Shown piece by piece: positions 1 to 12,300 of a stretch of 64,000 nt of DNA. Source of the DNA: Alitta virens (lineage: Eukaryota; Annelida; Polychaeta; Phyllodocida; Nereididae); NCBI GenBank assembly GCA_932294295.1, contig OW028579.1, forward strand, positions 3,753,370 to 3,817,369. Direction: 5' to 3'. Every line of letters begins with the position of its first letter. Position 1 is the first letter of the stretch. The notes under the pieces were generated by a model. The model was given only the letters and a program-made list of their open reading frames with translations. It had not been told where the DNA came from and did no database searches. The translations under genes were made by a program, and so were the position numbers.

Positions 1-192
1 TAGTTGTCTTAATCTTGTAAATTGTCAATTTCTGCTGTAAACTTAGTCTTTACAAGTCAGTCTTAGAGCATTCAGTTTAAATGGAGACAATTTTATATGT
101 CGTGAGGAGTCAAAACTTTTGACTTAAAAACTTTTCATTTCTTCTTCAAGAAATGATTGAATTTTAATACATGTCTTAATCATTACTTACAG

Positions 193-345
193 TGTGTCCG
201 CTGACCATGACTGTTCAGGACTTGCTGAGCATTCTGTCAATCAAGGCGTCTGGAGAATGTCATCCTATTCACTCAATCGGATACAACATCATCAGCACTC
301 AGGGAGTGGTGCTTGACCCCACCAAAGTCACCGCTAATGTTACAG
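193..345 (+). CDS. Filamin exon 1 of window (start of repeat A)
   Basis: The acceptor is the AG at 191-192 after a pyrimidine-containing tract, and the donor is GTGGCG at 346. The reading frame starts with two bases that complete a codon and ends with one base, so it is phase 1 at both sides. It encodes CPLTMTVQDLL through DPTKVTANVT, the first half of a filamin repeat. CPLT stands where the family usually has SPF. The preceding exon is outside the window. Confidence 0.85.
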
Positions 346-3300
346 GTGGCGCCATCTATGTGGTGCATGCTCGAAAAGAATCGCAATCGAAAATATCAAA
401 TTCAACAATAATAATGTTACTTAATTCCAGTTCCCATTTGTAATGACTTAGGTGTCTTTTAATTGTCTGATGTGTGAATGTGGTGTGTGTGTGTGTTCAG
501 TGTGTTGTGTTCACCTTGGTTGTTTTGTCAGCTTAGTGTTGTGTGTATGTAAAAAGTTAAACTGCGCTATAAGGAACACTGACAATACATTCGAAGCATT
601 TTCACGTTGTCTTCAATTTTGATATACAGAAATAACAAACAAAAAAACATAAAATGAAACGGTGCACAAAATATGCTAATTGTGGTACTGATTATGCCCT
701 AGAGGTATGACTCGAGGATGTATTTAATTGTACAGTTGTGCTCTCCTTGTGGTGCAATTTAATTGTATATTTCACATGCTATATTGTGTGATGTTTGTGA
801 GTTTATTTTGTGCTGTGCTTGCTGTCATATAAAGATACTCTATGTCATTGGCTTTTGACCTCTTCTATGTTCAAGGTCATTCTATCTGTCATCCATGACA
901 TCAAGGTCATCTGTTATCCTTTGATAATCAGCAGCCTCCAGGCATCTGACACGTGTCGCCATCTGGTGATAAGCAGAATACCTGATTGCTCTAATCATGT
1001 CTTGTGTGAAATCAACATATTTTCCCCTTAAGGGGAGTTTTCAAAATACCCTTAGGGCTCCACCTGCAAAGTAATTTGCACTATGAGTACAAGTGTCATG
1101 TCATTGCTTTTACACATAAAATCTTGCTTCATATATCTTGACTTCAACCACCATCATCTCATATAATCATCCCTATCATGCCTCATTGGTAAATTGGTAA
1201 TTCCGCAATCATTGCTTGTCACAGGTGCTCCCGTGACCAAGTGATTATGTAATTTGCAAAATCTTAACCCAAACTGATTAATTTCAGCTCCCAATGGCCA
1301 AATGGTTCCTGCGAAAATGGTGCTACAACCCGATGGAGATTATAAAGTGGAGTATTCGTCAAGGTACACGGGTAAGTCGGTAGCAAAACTTTCAAATTGA
1401 TTTTACATGCAATTATTTATATCTGAAATAAAGAGTTGAAATAGATACAAGAAAGCTGCGGAATTCCCAGGCCTCCTTGTGGCAATTAAGCGCCTGCAGT
1501 ATTTATAAATATTTATAAATTAAGACCTGCACTGCACTGCACCAGGCTTATCGAGCTCTGTCATCGATGTCCAAATACAGACGTTAATAATGTCATTAAA
1601 CTATAATTCTCTTCAATTCCCCCTATAATTAAATATATGAAACCATGCAGGTGATGTGAAGTAATTAGGGCTTAATTATAAATACAACAACCTGAATCGA
1701 GCATCTTGAGATAATTCTTGACACATTATTGTAACTTCGCAGAGCATCTGAAGATAGTGAATTTTATTGTAGAACTGAATTATACTCACGCGATGCCTCA
1801 TACGAGAGCGATTGTTCCCTCGTTAAATTAAATCATTTCAAGACATCTTTTATGACTATTGCACTCATAATTCTTATTAACTCTCCCAAATGGACAATTA
1901 ATACTATAAAATGTGTTGAATTGACAGTTATTTCCAATTTGTATGCCGTCATGCCAGTATTTTCTCCTTTTCAGGACGCCACATGGTGGAAATTCTCTGG
2001 GCCAGCCAGCCTATTATGGGAAGTCCTTTCTATGTGGAAATTTACGACCCCAACAAAATAAGAGTGGATGGCGTGAAAGTGGGCACTGTCGGAGAAAGGA
2101 TGACTTTCGATAGTGAGTGTTATGCCGAAGAATGAATTAATGTTTATTGATGTTTGATCTAACCCTGGCCATATTTCTGCAGTTTCTGAACTGTAAATTA
2201 TAAAAATGCATGATTGAGATGTGTAGCATGACTACATATTTCTGGTATATATAACCTAATTGGGTTCAGCTGTGCCTCAGTGATACCCAATGGACAGTTA
2301 GATAAACCAAAATACTCGGGTTCAATCCCAGGCTCGGGCATCCTTCGTGAGCAACATCCCCTGCTGGATGTCGTTCCGATAAGACGTTAAATGGGTGGTC
2401 CCTTGCACTCAGTTTCTATGCTGAGGCAAGTAAAATACCCCATCCATGGGGTAAATGTGTAATATGGGTGGACTCCTCCTCTCTCTCACCTCATCAATCA
2501 ACTGTCGATAGCGGCAAGAACTTGCCTTAGAGTGCTGCAATTTCCATATCTATCTATCTATATATCTGTATCACCATACATCTTCGAGCACTAAAACTGC
2601 ATATTGGTCGTCTCACCATTCAATATTTATATGAAATGTACTCTAATAAGTATCACATAATCACACTATAGTTCACTTAGCAACTCTTATAGTCACTGAG
2701 TCTGACACATTTAATTGTAATATACTGCTAATGCAAGTATAATGTGGAAATTAACTAGGCAAAAGCAAATAGACATTACATGGAAATGAATTCATGCCCA
2801 TATGTATTCACTAAATCTAATACACACTATAAATTCATTTTGGGTCTTAATTGACTGCGAAAACAAAGGCCAGATAATTTCAAGATTTAATGACAGAACT
2901 TCAGGCTACATTCAACTAATCTAATGATCGATTTTTCCCTATTTCAGTCATCCGTCATGAAGCGGGGAAAGCTGAGCTCGGTTTGACCATCGTGTCTCCC
3001 AGTGGAAAAGATGTGCCTTACGACATCACTCCGACACCCCTCGGAGAACGTGTCACCTATGTTGCCCACGAGTCGGGACCTCATCACATTTACATCACTT
3101 ACGGAGGACTGGAAGTTCCAGGTAGGCTTGATTGTTCTATCTATAATATTTTACAGGGCTATTTTGGTTTGATTTATCAGAATTATGGTCAAGTATTTGG
3201 GGCTTTAATGTGAAAGCGAGATTCTATTCGATGCATCAAAATGAAACTATGGCAGACTTGCTTGCGGCTGCCTGCCGAAGTCTCCAACACCATATTAAAA

Positions 3301-6300
3301 AAAAGAAGTATTTTGATATATGGTATTACTTTTTTTTTGCACACAAAAAAAATTATGCTTGGAATAAACATATATATATATATATATATCTCCATAATCC
3401 ATTGGAACACTTAAATTCAGGTGCAATATCATCTAATTTGTTCAATATATATCAAAGACTTAACAGAAAGAGCCCACATACAATATTGGATGATGAAATG
3501 TAATATATCCTCGAGAAGACCCCATGTAATGGTTTAATTAATCCTAATGTCAATTATTATGATAACAAAATCACAGCAATGTAATAAACTATGTTGAGGC
3601 AAGTTAAGTCTGAGTTATGTCTGGAATGACAAGCAACTTAATTTAAGCATATCATCATTACACCTGCCACAAGAAATAGATGATACATGTAACACATAAA
3701 ATAAAACAGATTTGTGAAAATAATATCAGGTATAAACTGCCAATTTTTTTTTTAACAAAACTCCAAAAAACATACTTAAAAAAAATTTTAGATACACATA
3801 GTAACATTGGCTAAATTGTATATGAAAATTGGCTTTGGGATACATACACAACTGAATGTAAAATAGAAAAGCGTTATACATGTCAACAGTATATATTATA
3901 CATCTACTGCTCCCCGTGCTTTTCGACATACAAGGGACACCGATGCTAACTCCCTAATTGAGGCAAAACGGGTGTCCTTGACCTTTTATTTCTCTTATGT
4001 AATCCACTCCACCATCTTTGAGTGTAAACTTTTGGGTCAAATAAATTCATTTCATTGTCATCTGCTGTGGATGACATGACATGGATATCTATTGTGATAG
4101 TGTCTATATTGATTATAAAAGAACATTAGGGTCATTCCGTGTCAAATCATCCAGATTTTGGAAAATTTTCCAGGTGACACCCTCCCCCCCCCCCCCCCCC
4201 CCCCAGAATGCCCTGAAAAAATTCACATGTGCTTGTCTACCCATAGTTGGGAAAACTGCCAAATATTAGATCTATATCTCAATTAGTTTTCGTTTTACAG
4301 CCCTTTGAAATTTAATTAATTTTTTTAGTTTTTTCGTCAATACATTTTCGGGCAACTTTGTCAGCTTATAGCTGCACTATAAATGCTAGTGTAAGGCTGA
4401 AATTTGCTGCACTGACCATATCCATCCCAAGGAATTCGAAAATGGTCTCAAATCAAATGTATCTCCAGTTTATTTTGCATGGTTGGGCTACAAAATCAGT
4501 CAAAAAACCAATAATTATGATACTTATCTTGTAAAGTAAAACAATTGTAATTTGAATTTTGCAATGCTGTTTTAAAACGACAGAAGTACCATCCAATATG
4601 CTCATAAGAGAACAGAGCATTCGACGAAGGAAAAAGAAGTCGAGAATAAAGGGTAATATAATTATGAAAAATTGAAATAATTTGATTTTCATCACCGAAT
4701 GGATTTAGATTGCATGAAGCATCTTCATCATGAAGTTTGGTCACTCTTATCACGATAGCTTTAGTATATATATATATATACATATATATATCATCTTTAC
4801 TATATTATACCCCACAATCAGTTGTATACCATATAGAAAAGCCATGTGGTATAGCCTATGTGGTATACATGTGTATACTACATGGCTTACCTTACAAGGA
4901 TGGGAAATGTATACCACATACTTCTATGTATGGCAGGCCAATGACAAAAAATCTCTTTTTGCAGCTAAGCGCTTCGCCGTTTAAACTAGCGCCGCCGCTT
5001 TAAAACAATATTCGGAGTCACAATTTTACCACCATTCAAAAGATAAAATTGTCAGCTCCCTAAAAAAATTTAAATTTTTGAAATCGGACAAGAATTAACG
5101 ATTCCAGGAGCAAAAAACGTAACAGAAAGTCAATGATCTGTTCAGTCCACAGATACAAGCCATTGTGTGGCTGTGTTGCTATGGGCAACGTCACAGGAGC
5201 GTCATCGCTTCGGTAATACAATCGAATAATAAGGAACAATAAAACATTTTCTGTCCAAATCTAGTATAAAAAACAATTCTGACAAGAAATATTTAACAAC
5301 TGGTTTGTAAATATCATTTCATAATTTTTTTTATCAATGTGAAAATGTCCCAGAAAGTTTTGAAGTGATGACGTTGTTGACAGTTATGCAATGCTCTGAT
5401 TGGTCAATGGCAAAAATTAATATTCATGAATTTTTTCTATACTACATGAATGCATAGCCAGACAGCTCAACTAAAAGTGAAAATTGTGGGGTATAAATAA
5501 GACCCAAGTGGATATGTGGTATATTTTTATATTCCCTCACTTGTGGACAGATTGGCTTCAGAATTCACTCGTGGCTAACGCCACTCGTGAATCCTGGCCA
5601 ATCTGTCCACTCGTGGGGAATATAAAAAAATACCACATAACCATTGGGTCTTATTATAATATCAAATATATATTTTTGTGCATCCTTCCTCTCTGTTTCA
5701 TGTAAAAAAAAAACATATTGATTCAATTATTTTGAAAATATTATGTTGTCACAGGGGTAGAGTCATGAAATTATTTATGGAGATTGGAATAAATTAAATT
5801 CTGAATATTTCAGTTAAATGCGATACTTAGCAGCATTCTTCTTTCTGATTTTGAATTTTGAAAAATTGATTAGATACTTCTACATTTTTCGCCTATGATC
5901 ATTATCATTTTTACGAACGAGCTTGATAAACAAAAATATCACTGACATGCACTTAGCACTTTTATTGTGCATGATCACATGGCATGATCACATGACAAGC
6001 TCCTGTACCACGTGACCTCGATTTAATCACGTGATTGCCGAGGCTAGACCACCTTCACCACGTGGTCCTGCATGGCAGATCCACTGGGTATGATTGTGTC
6101 GTTATTAAGTGCATCTAGGTTGCAATGATAAATGCCCATTGGTTAGGCTGCTGAGGCTGTCAATTTTTAATAACATGAGTTTAGCACATCTGATCTGAAC
6201 ATCATCTAAACAGCCAAATTATGTGGGCCCGATTCAGCATTTTGATATATTTAATATTAATTTAGTGAAGTTTTACAAGTAACTATGAGTTGAACTCAAT

Positions 6301-9300
6301 AGTTATGTGATATTACTATAATATTAGCAGGCCTAATGGACAGATTCTAGTGTATTGGGCTATTGATAACCAGCCATTAGAATAAACCCATTATCATTAA
6401 ATTTTGGTTCAATATCATATATTTTAAAGTTGACTGACTCTATAACCTAGAATAATTTTATACTTGAGAAATCGCACCTTCCTTCTACTATTTTGTAGAT
6501 GAATAAGACAACCCCACAGCTCAGCTCAAAGAACGTGCAATTTTACTGATAGATAGATACATCCCATAATTGTACCAGAAATAATTAAGCGCATGCAGTG
6601 CAAGACGGTCAAATTTGCCACATAATTTATGAGTGTGTGTTATTCTGATGAGCTTGTGGAGTTGTCAGGTCAACTTCTAGCACAGTAGAATCGGACTGAA
6701 GGTGTAGGGAAGCTAGGCACAAGCATAAAATGGCCCGCCACAGATGTCCACCAACACCTGGTGCACTCCCATGTCCATAGTCTGTGACTCTGTAACTTAT
6801 GGACACTGGTCACTCGGATGGAGCTGACCAGCTATTCGTGGGAAAGTATACAGACATTTTGTGTAGAGTAGAAAGTATCCACTGAAATGACTATAGTGGG
6901 CAAATGATGGATTGTAGTGTATTTTTTGCTCCGATAATCATATTTTTGATATTTCTGGATTATATGTCCTTGACACGTACACTACCAGGTCTGTAGGAGC
7001 ACCAATTTTTGCCACCAGAGCAGGGTTGGCTGGATGATCATTTCCAGCAGCAAAATCACTGGAGCTCTACAGAGTGGGTATTCGGATATAGCATCATTAA
7101 ACGGAACGATTTATGCCTTATTTTTGTGCCCGTGTTGTTTTCCCCAACACCCCGGATTGTGTAGGCTTAATAACTGAGCAATTTAAGGTGCTGCGATTGC
7201 TGAGTCATGTAATTGGCCGTAGTGACTTCAATGCCACCTACTGCGACGTTAACTGTGCCATACACGGCTTCTGGATTTAACCCCTGCTGATCAGTCACGC
7301 TTCATTAAACACTGTTACGCTTCATTGAACCCACGTGATGATCGTTTCACATTGTTTTAACACATCGATGGAGAAAATAAATCTCACGAGTCAAAAGCAG
7401 TGATAGTGACTGGACCTGAACCCCGTGGTTCATTTTTTACTCATTTGGAACTCGTGTCACCAGCCCCAGGGCTAAGTATGTTGTTTACAGACTGTCACTC
7501 ACTTTGGATCTATCTGACTGATGCTAATCTGGATCCATTGATTGGATCATGTCGTTTTTGGATCCCCATTGACTCTGATTATGTAAGAAATGTGAATTTC
7601 TCTCCATTGGAAATTGTTTAGCATTTGTGATGGGAAGTTCTCAATTTTGGAGCCTGATACCAAACTTTGGACTTGAATAGATTATTTATCCTCCCACACC
7701 ATGGAGTATTGGTTGTATAACAGTTGCAGCTAAGCATATATATATATATAATATATATATATGAATTGATAAGCAAGATATGTATGCTGATTACTTCAGT
7801 TTATGAACCTACATTCCTGAACAATTTTAACTGACATGGAATGTGATGGTGATGTGTGTACAAGTTCTAAAATCCAACTTCTGTATCAAAACAAATGACA
7901 TTTCTGACACAAAAAAAACATTAAAATCACCGCATATCATCTTATAGTATAACAGAATTGACAGCAGTAGATCAAGTTATGCAGACTATCAAAATGTCAT
8001 TGGAGATAATTAATATTTTGAGGATTTTTTTCATTGCACAACTGTGAAGTTGTGCGAAATGCTGGTCGGAGTTGCACATGTGGTTGTGCCAGGTGGTGGT
8101 CACCAGGAATGTCGGTTGGTCATTCGTCATATGTTTCTGGTTATACACTAGCAGCTCCTTAGGAAAAATCACTGGACTTGTGCGTTGCCTTATGGACTGT
8201 TGGGTACTCGTTGCAGTTGCATAGATGCTGTACAAAAAAGTTAGCGTTGTTTTGGACAGTTTGCGAAAATACTTCGTAAAACATGGACAGTTGGCAGAAC
8301 GTGTGGATTTTTTAGTTACATTGGCACTGATGAACTGCTGAATAGTGACAGTTATACAATTAACAGGAATATAAACTTTTTCATGATTAGCCGACATTAT
8401 TCTACCTGGATCGAAACAGTTGGCAGAACGTATGGATTTTTTAGTAACATTGGCACTGATGAACTGCTGAATAGTGACAGTTATACAATTAAAAACTTTT
8501 TCATGATTAGCCGACATAACTCTACCGGGATCAAAGGTTTTTTTAAAGTCAGCTTACCGAGAAAAGAGCTTTTAATTTTCAAGATCGTGCCATTCATTTG
8601 GATGTACAAGGAATCGTAATAATTCAGAAAACGTGTCATAAAACATTGATTTTAGTGACATTTACAACATCTTCATTAAATAGTGTTGAAAATTGAAGGA
8701 TGATAAATGGAAACAATACTTGGAAGGTTATTTTAACACCATGACGTAATCTATGGACTTAATTATTTTCATTATTTTCATAACTCAGCTGAGTTCATCA
8801 ATACCTAATTAGGATAATTACCCTCCTTAATGCCAAGTGCATAATGTGACGCGAGATCAATATGGAACATTATGACGCACATATCACGTGACAGGGTGCT
8901 GTATAAACACACGACCTTGATCACATGACCACAGAGGATCACTCAGTTAGTGAGGTGAAGTGTGCGATTGGAAAGTCAACGGAAATGATGTCAGGTGGTA
9001 AGGGGGAAGGCAGTGCCTTCCTTGCCGAGCTGAAGAGTGTGATTAAAAAACTACACACTGGACAGACAGATTCAAGTTCAGGGACAGACACCGGGACTAT
9101 CCCAGGGTCCCCTAGGATTCCCCCGGCACCTCCTTCGGTACCTCCTCTGGCACCTCCTCCGCCTCCTGTCAAGTCGTACTTATCCAGGAATATGCATGCG
9201 AGTGCACCGTCACTCCTCGCAGAAAACGAAAGCGTGTGTGCGAACTGTCGGAGTAGCTTGAAAGAAAACGGACACGTCACCGTTCCGAAGAGGAATAGCT

Positions 9301-12300
9301 TAGATGGCACTTTGCCATCACGGACTTCTACTTTGCCCGCAAAGAGCCATGCAAGATCAAAAAGTGATGAGAATTCCAAGACCTCGGATGGTAATTTTAC
9401 GCTCTCCAAGCCTAGCGACTTGGCTGGTATCCCAATCCGCAGGTCAAAGACTCCGCTGGACTTGTTCGAAGGTCCAGTGTCAAAATCTCACAGCTTCCGA
9501 ATATCGCAACCTATGATACTTGCAAAAAATCAACTGTATAATGAACTCAATACAGTTTTAAGGCAACGTGTTGCAGAGAATGATTCTGATTCAGACTCTG
9601 CAGATTCAAGTCATGATGAACTGGATAACTTACATGATCATTTTGACAGTGGACAGTCAAGAAATGATGAGATAGAAGTATCGACAACATTTACGAGAAG
9701 AAACTCCATGAAGGTTCGGAGGCCTTCCGTCAAGCGATCTAAGGATTCAAACGGATTAAAGGATAATCATCTGAATGATTTAAGGGAAGGACACCATGAC
9801 CAGTCTCAAGGTCATGACCTTCAACATCCCAAAGGTCAAAAGGTCACGGATGTTATATCGAAATTGACTAGAAACTCTCAGAATGGTCAGCCATCGAGTG
9901 CCACCAGGGATTTACAAAATGTTGATACTGCTTATGGTGCAAATTTTGATCCCCTAAATGACTCTGCCCAATCATCAGTTTCCGTGAGAACCGAAAATGT
10001 CAGTGAAAGGCAAAAAGGGGACTTGAAAAATGTGTCTAGCCACCATTCTCTTATAATGCCTGTTATTACTGAAAATCCTAATAGTGCCGATCCCAAAGGG
10101 ATTAATGGTGCGGGTTACAGTTACACCCAGGACACCGGAAGTACAGACATTTCTCAGTCTTCCAGCTTGCCTAATGGTCATGTTAGACAATCTAATCCTG
10201 GTGACAGAAACATTAAGATCACCAACCAAAAAGACACGACAAGGCAAAGACTAGATTCTGAATCCATCCAATCCAGCAATTCATCGGATTCTCAAAATGA
10301 CACTGTTAGACATTTGGCTACAAATGCATCTTCAATTGTGCAGACCAGATGTGGTGTTCCAGGTGCACTCAATGGTTTGCACCATACACAATCAAGAGAT
10401 TCTCCACAACAGTATTCAATCAAACAACTTCCAGATGATGATCAGTATTGCATAGATAAGGTTAAAGCAGATATGTTGAAAAATGGACGCGATATTAATG
10501 TTAGCAAAGGGAAAAGCGCAGCGGATACTGCAAAAAAAGCGGTAGATTTACGAGTGGTGAGATTAACAGGAAACCACAGTGAATCATTCAGTAGTGACAG
10601 TTTGTGTTCTTACCAAGAAGGCATTGTTTTAGATCCCAAGAGATACATGCTTCCATCTCCTTTACACAAACCAAGGAAATTAACGGCATATCAAGACTCT
10701 GATATATTGGTGCTAAACAGCCCTATGCCAGAAACTAACAATGACAATGGTTATTCTTACGCTGAGCTTGGGTTTTCCGGTATATTAGATCCTTCGAATG
10801 ACCACGATAAGTCTCTCGATGGCCATGATGCGCAATTAGTGGTTACTGACCACCCTATGGTCCTAAATGAATTCTCGAATGAACTTGATGGTCCTTTTTA
10901 TGACACCGAGATTCTTGATGATGACTCGGAACTGCAAAGTTGCACCCTGCCGCCAATGGCAGAGGATTTAGAGTATGAACTGAGGACCTTGGATGAGGAA
11001 TACAACCCCGATGGTATGCCTTATGAGGACAGCGATACGGATACTGTTGTACCGACCCTTCCGGATTCTCCGCTTTCATTAAGACAGCCTAATAGTCACA
11101 GTGAAGACTCCGATTCCACTTGCTTGATGAAGACTAGCGTTGAATATCTAAATTCCTATGACTCTTTAGGATCGAGCCATGCCACTGCAATGATGAGTCA
11201 GAATTATGACACCACCAGTGAAGACATTAAACCTAGTACATTAGTTTGTCAGATTTATGACAAAACCACTTTACCTTTACCAAAGAAACGACTAGATTCT
11301 TGGCATGAACAAGGTGGTCTGTGCAGCAGCCAGGAGACTGTGACAAACCATAGTAAACTAAGTACCCAAGCGACTGCAGGTGATCCTTCAGATGTAAATT
11401 CTCTGACGTCGGTTACGTCTTGCGAGAACTCGGTGTGCAAGGGTTTCACAAACTTAGGATTTCATTCGGATACCAGCAGTTCGAATGATGAATCTGAGGA
11501 CCACAGTGACATTCCCACTACAGCATCTGTGAACTCAAATGAAAGCAGTTTGACAACTCATGTTAAGGCAGATTCTTGGCATCACGTCGCTTATGGGACA
11601 AATCTACACCCTCGGTCTCATACAACTAAGGGGACAAGCCCACCAGATCGAGGGTCACATACTAAATATCTAAAATGGAGAAAGCCTGGTTTTCCTAAGA
11701 GTTCTGTCAGACTTCGAAACCCTAGAAGGTTAGACTTGAAGAGCAGGTCTTTGGATAGGACTTGTACTAGACGCAGAATGCAGAGCGCCCAAAACGCTAG
11801 ACATTTCAGCAAATCTGCTTCGACAATAGGAGGAGGGAACTTTTACGCGACTTATCCTCCTCCGAAATCATTACGGTCATTACAGTCCGGTGATCAGGAT
11901 GTTATCGAGCACTTGATGATCACTCACTCCGGTGACCACATCCCCCTAAGTCCCGTGGATCTCAAGACTTACAGCAAGCACATAGGATCAACAGTCACAA
12001 TACCTGAACCAACATCTTTCCATTTGCATGGCAACAATGTTGGTCAACACTTGATCAATCCATCTAGACACAATTGTACCTTTCCTCACCATGATAACTC
12101 CGACGTTGTCAATACAACTGACTCTAACATGAGTGACTTCAACGCTCATAATAGTAGATTAGCTGGAGCTGCTTGCAAAGACAGTGATGATGAGTTAATC
12201 GGCAATGATGCGCTTGATAGAGAGGGTGTCCGATCAGCCTTATACCACACTTGGACTACTTCAGCGGCCGCGAAAGCTCGCGACAAGGCCTCGCAGAACC

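Larger units (their letters stand above)
3122..8924 (+). other. Large intron, first part, before the alternative first exon
   Basis: AT-rich sequence with TA microsatellites (about 3368-3390, 4765-4795, 7736-7762), a C homopolymer (about 4184-4203), a TIR-bounded element (4806-5496), a foldback (about 5484-5660), a CACGTG trio (6009-6064) and a 120-bp duplication (about 8287-8530). Open frames here are short and look like chance. The last few hundred bases probably include a promoter for the internal transcript. Confidence 0.7.

Noticed and set aside
3189..3503. Overlapping short frames downstream of exon 4
   Set aside because: They read into the intron across TA and A/T runs; the exon ends at the donor at 3122.
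7972..8517. 181-codon open frame on the - strand with an internal 40-residue repeat
   Set aside because: The repeat comes from the 120-bp DNA duplication. No recognisable domain, splice context or start context. Could be a transposon scrap, but I cannot support it.
8939..9409. Open frame of 156 codons on the - strand
   Set aside because: Antisense shadow of the 8925 exon; its Gly/Pro run is the complement of the polyproline codons.
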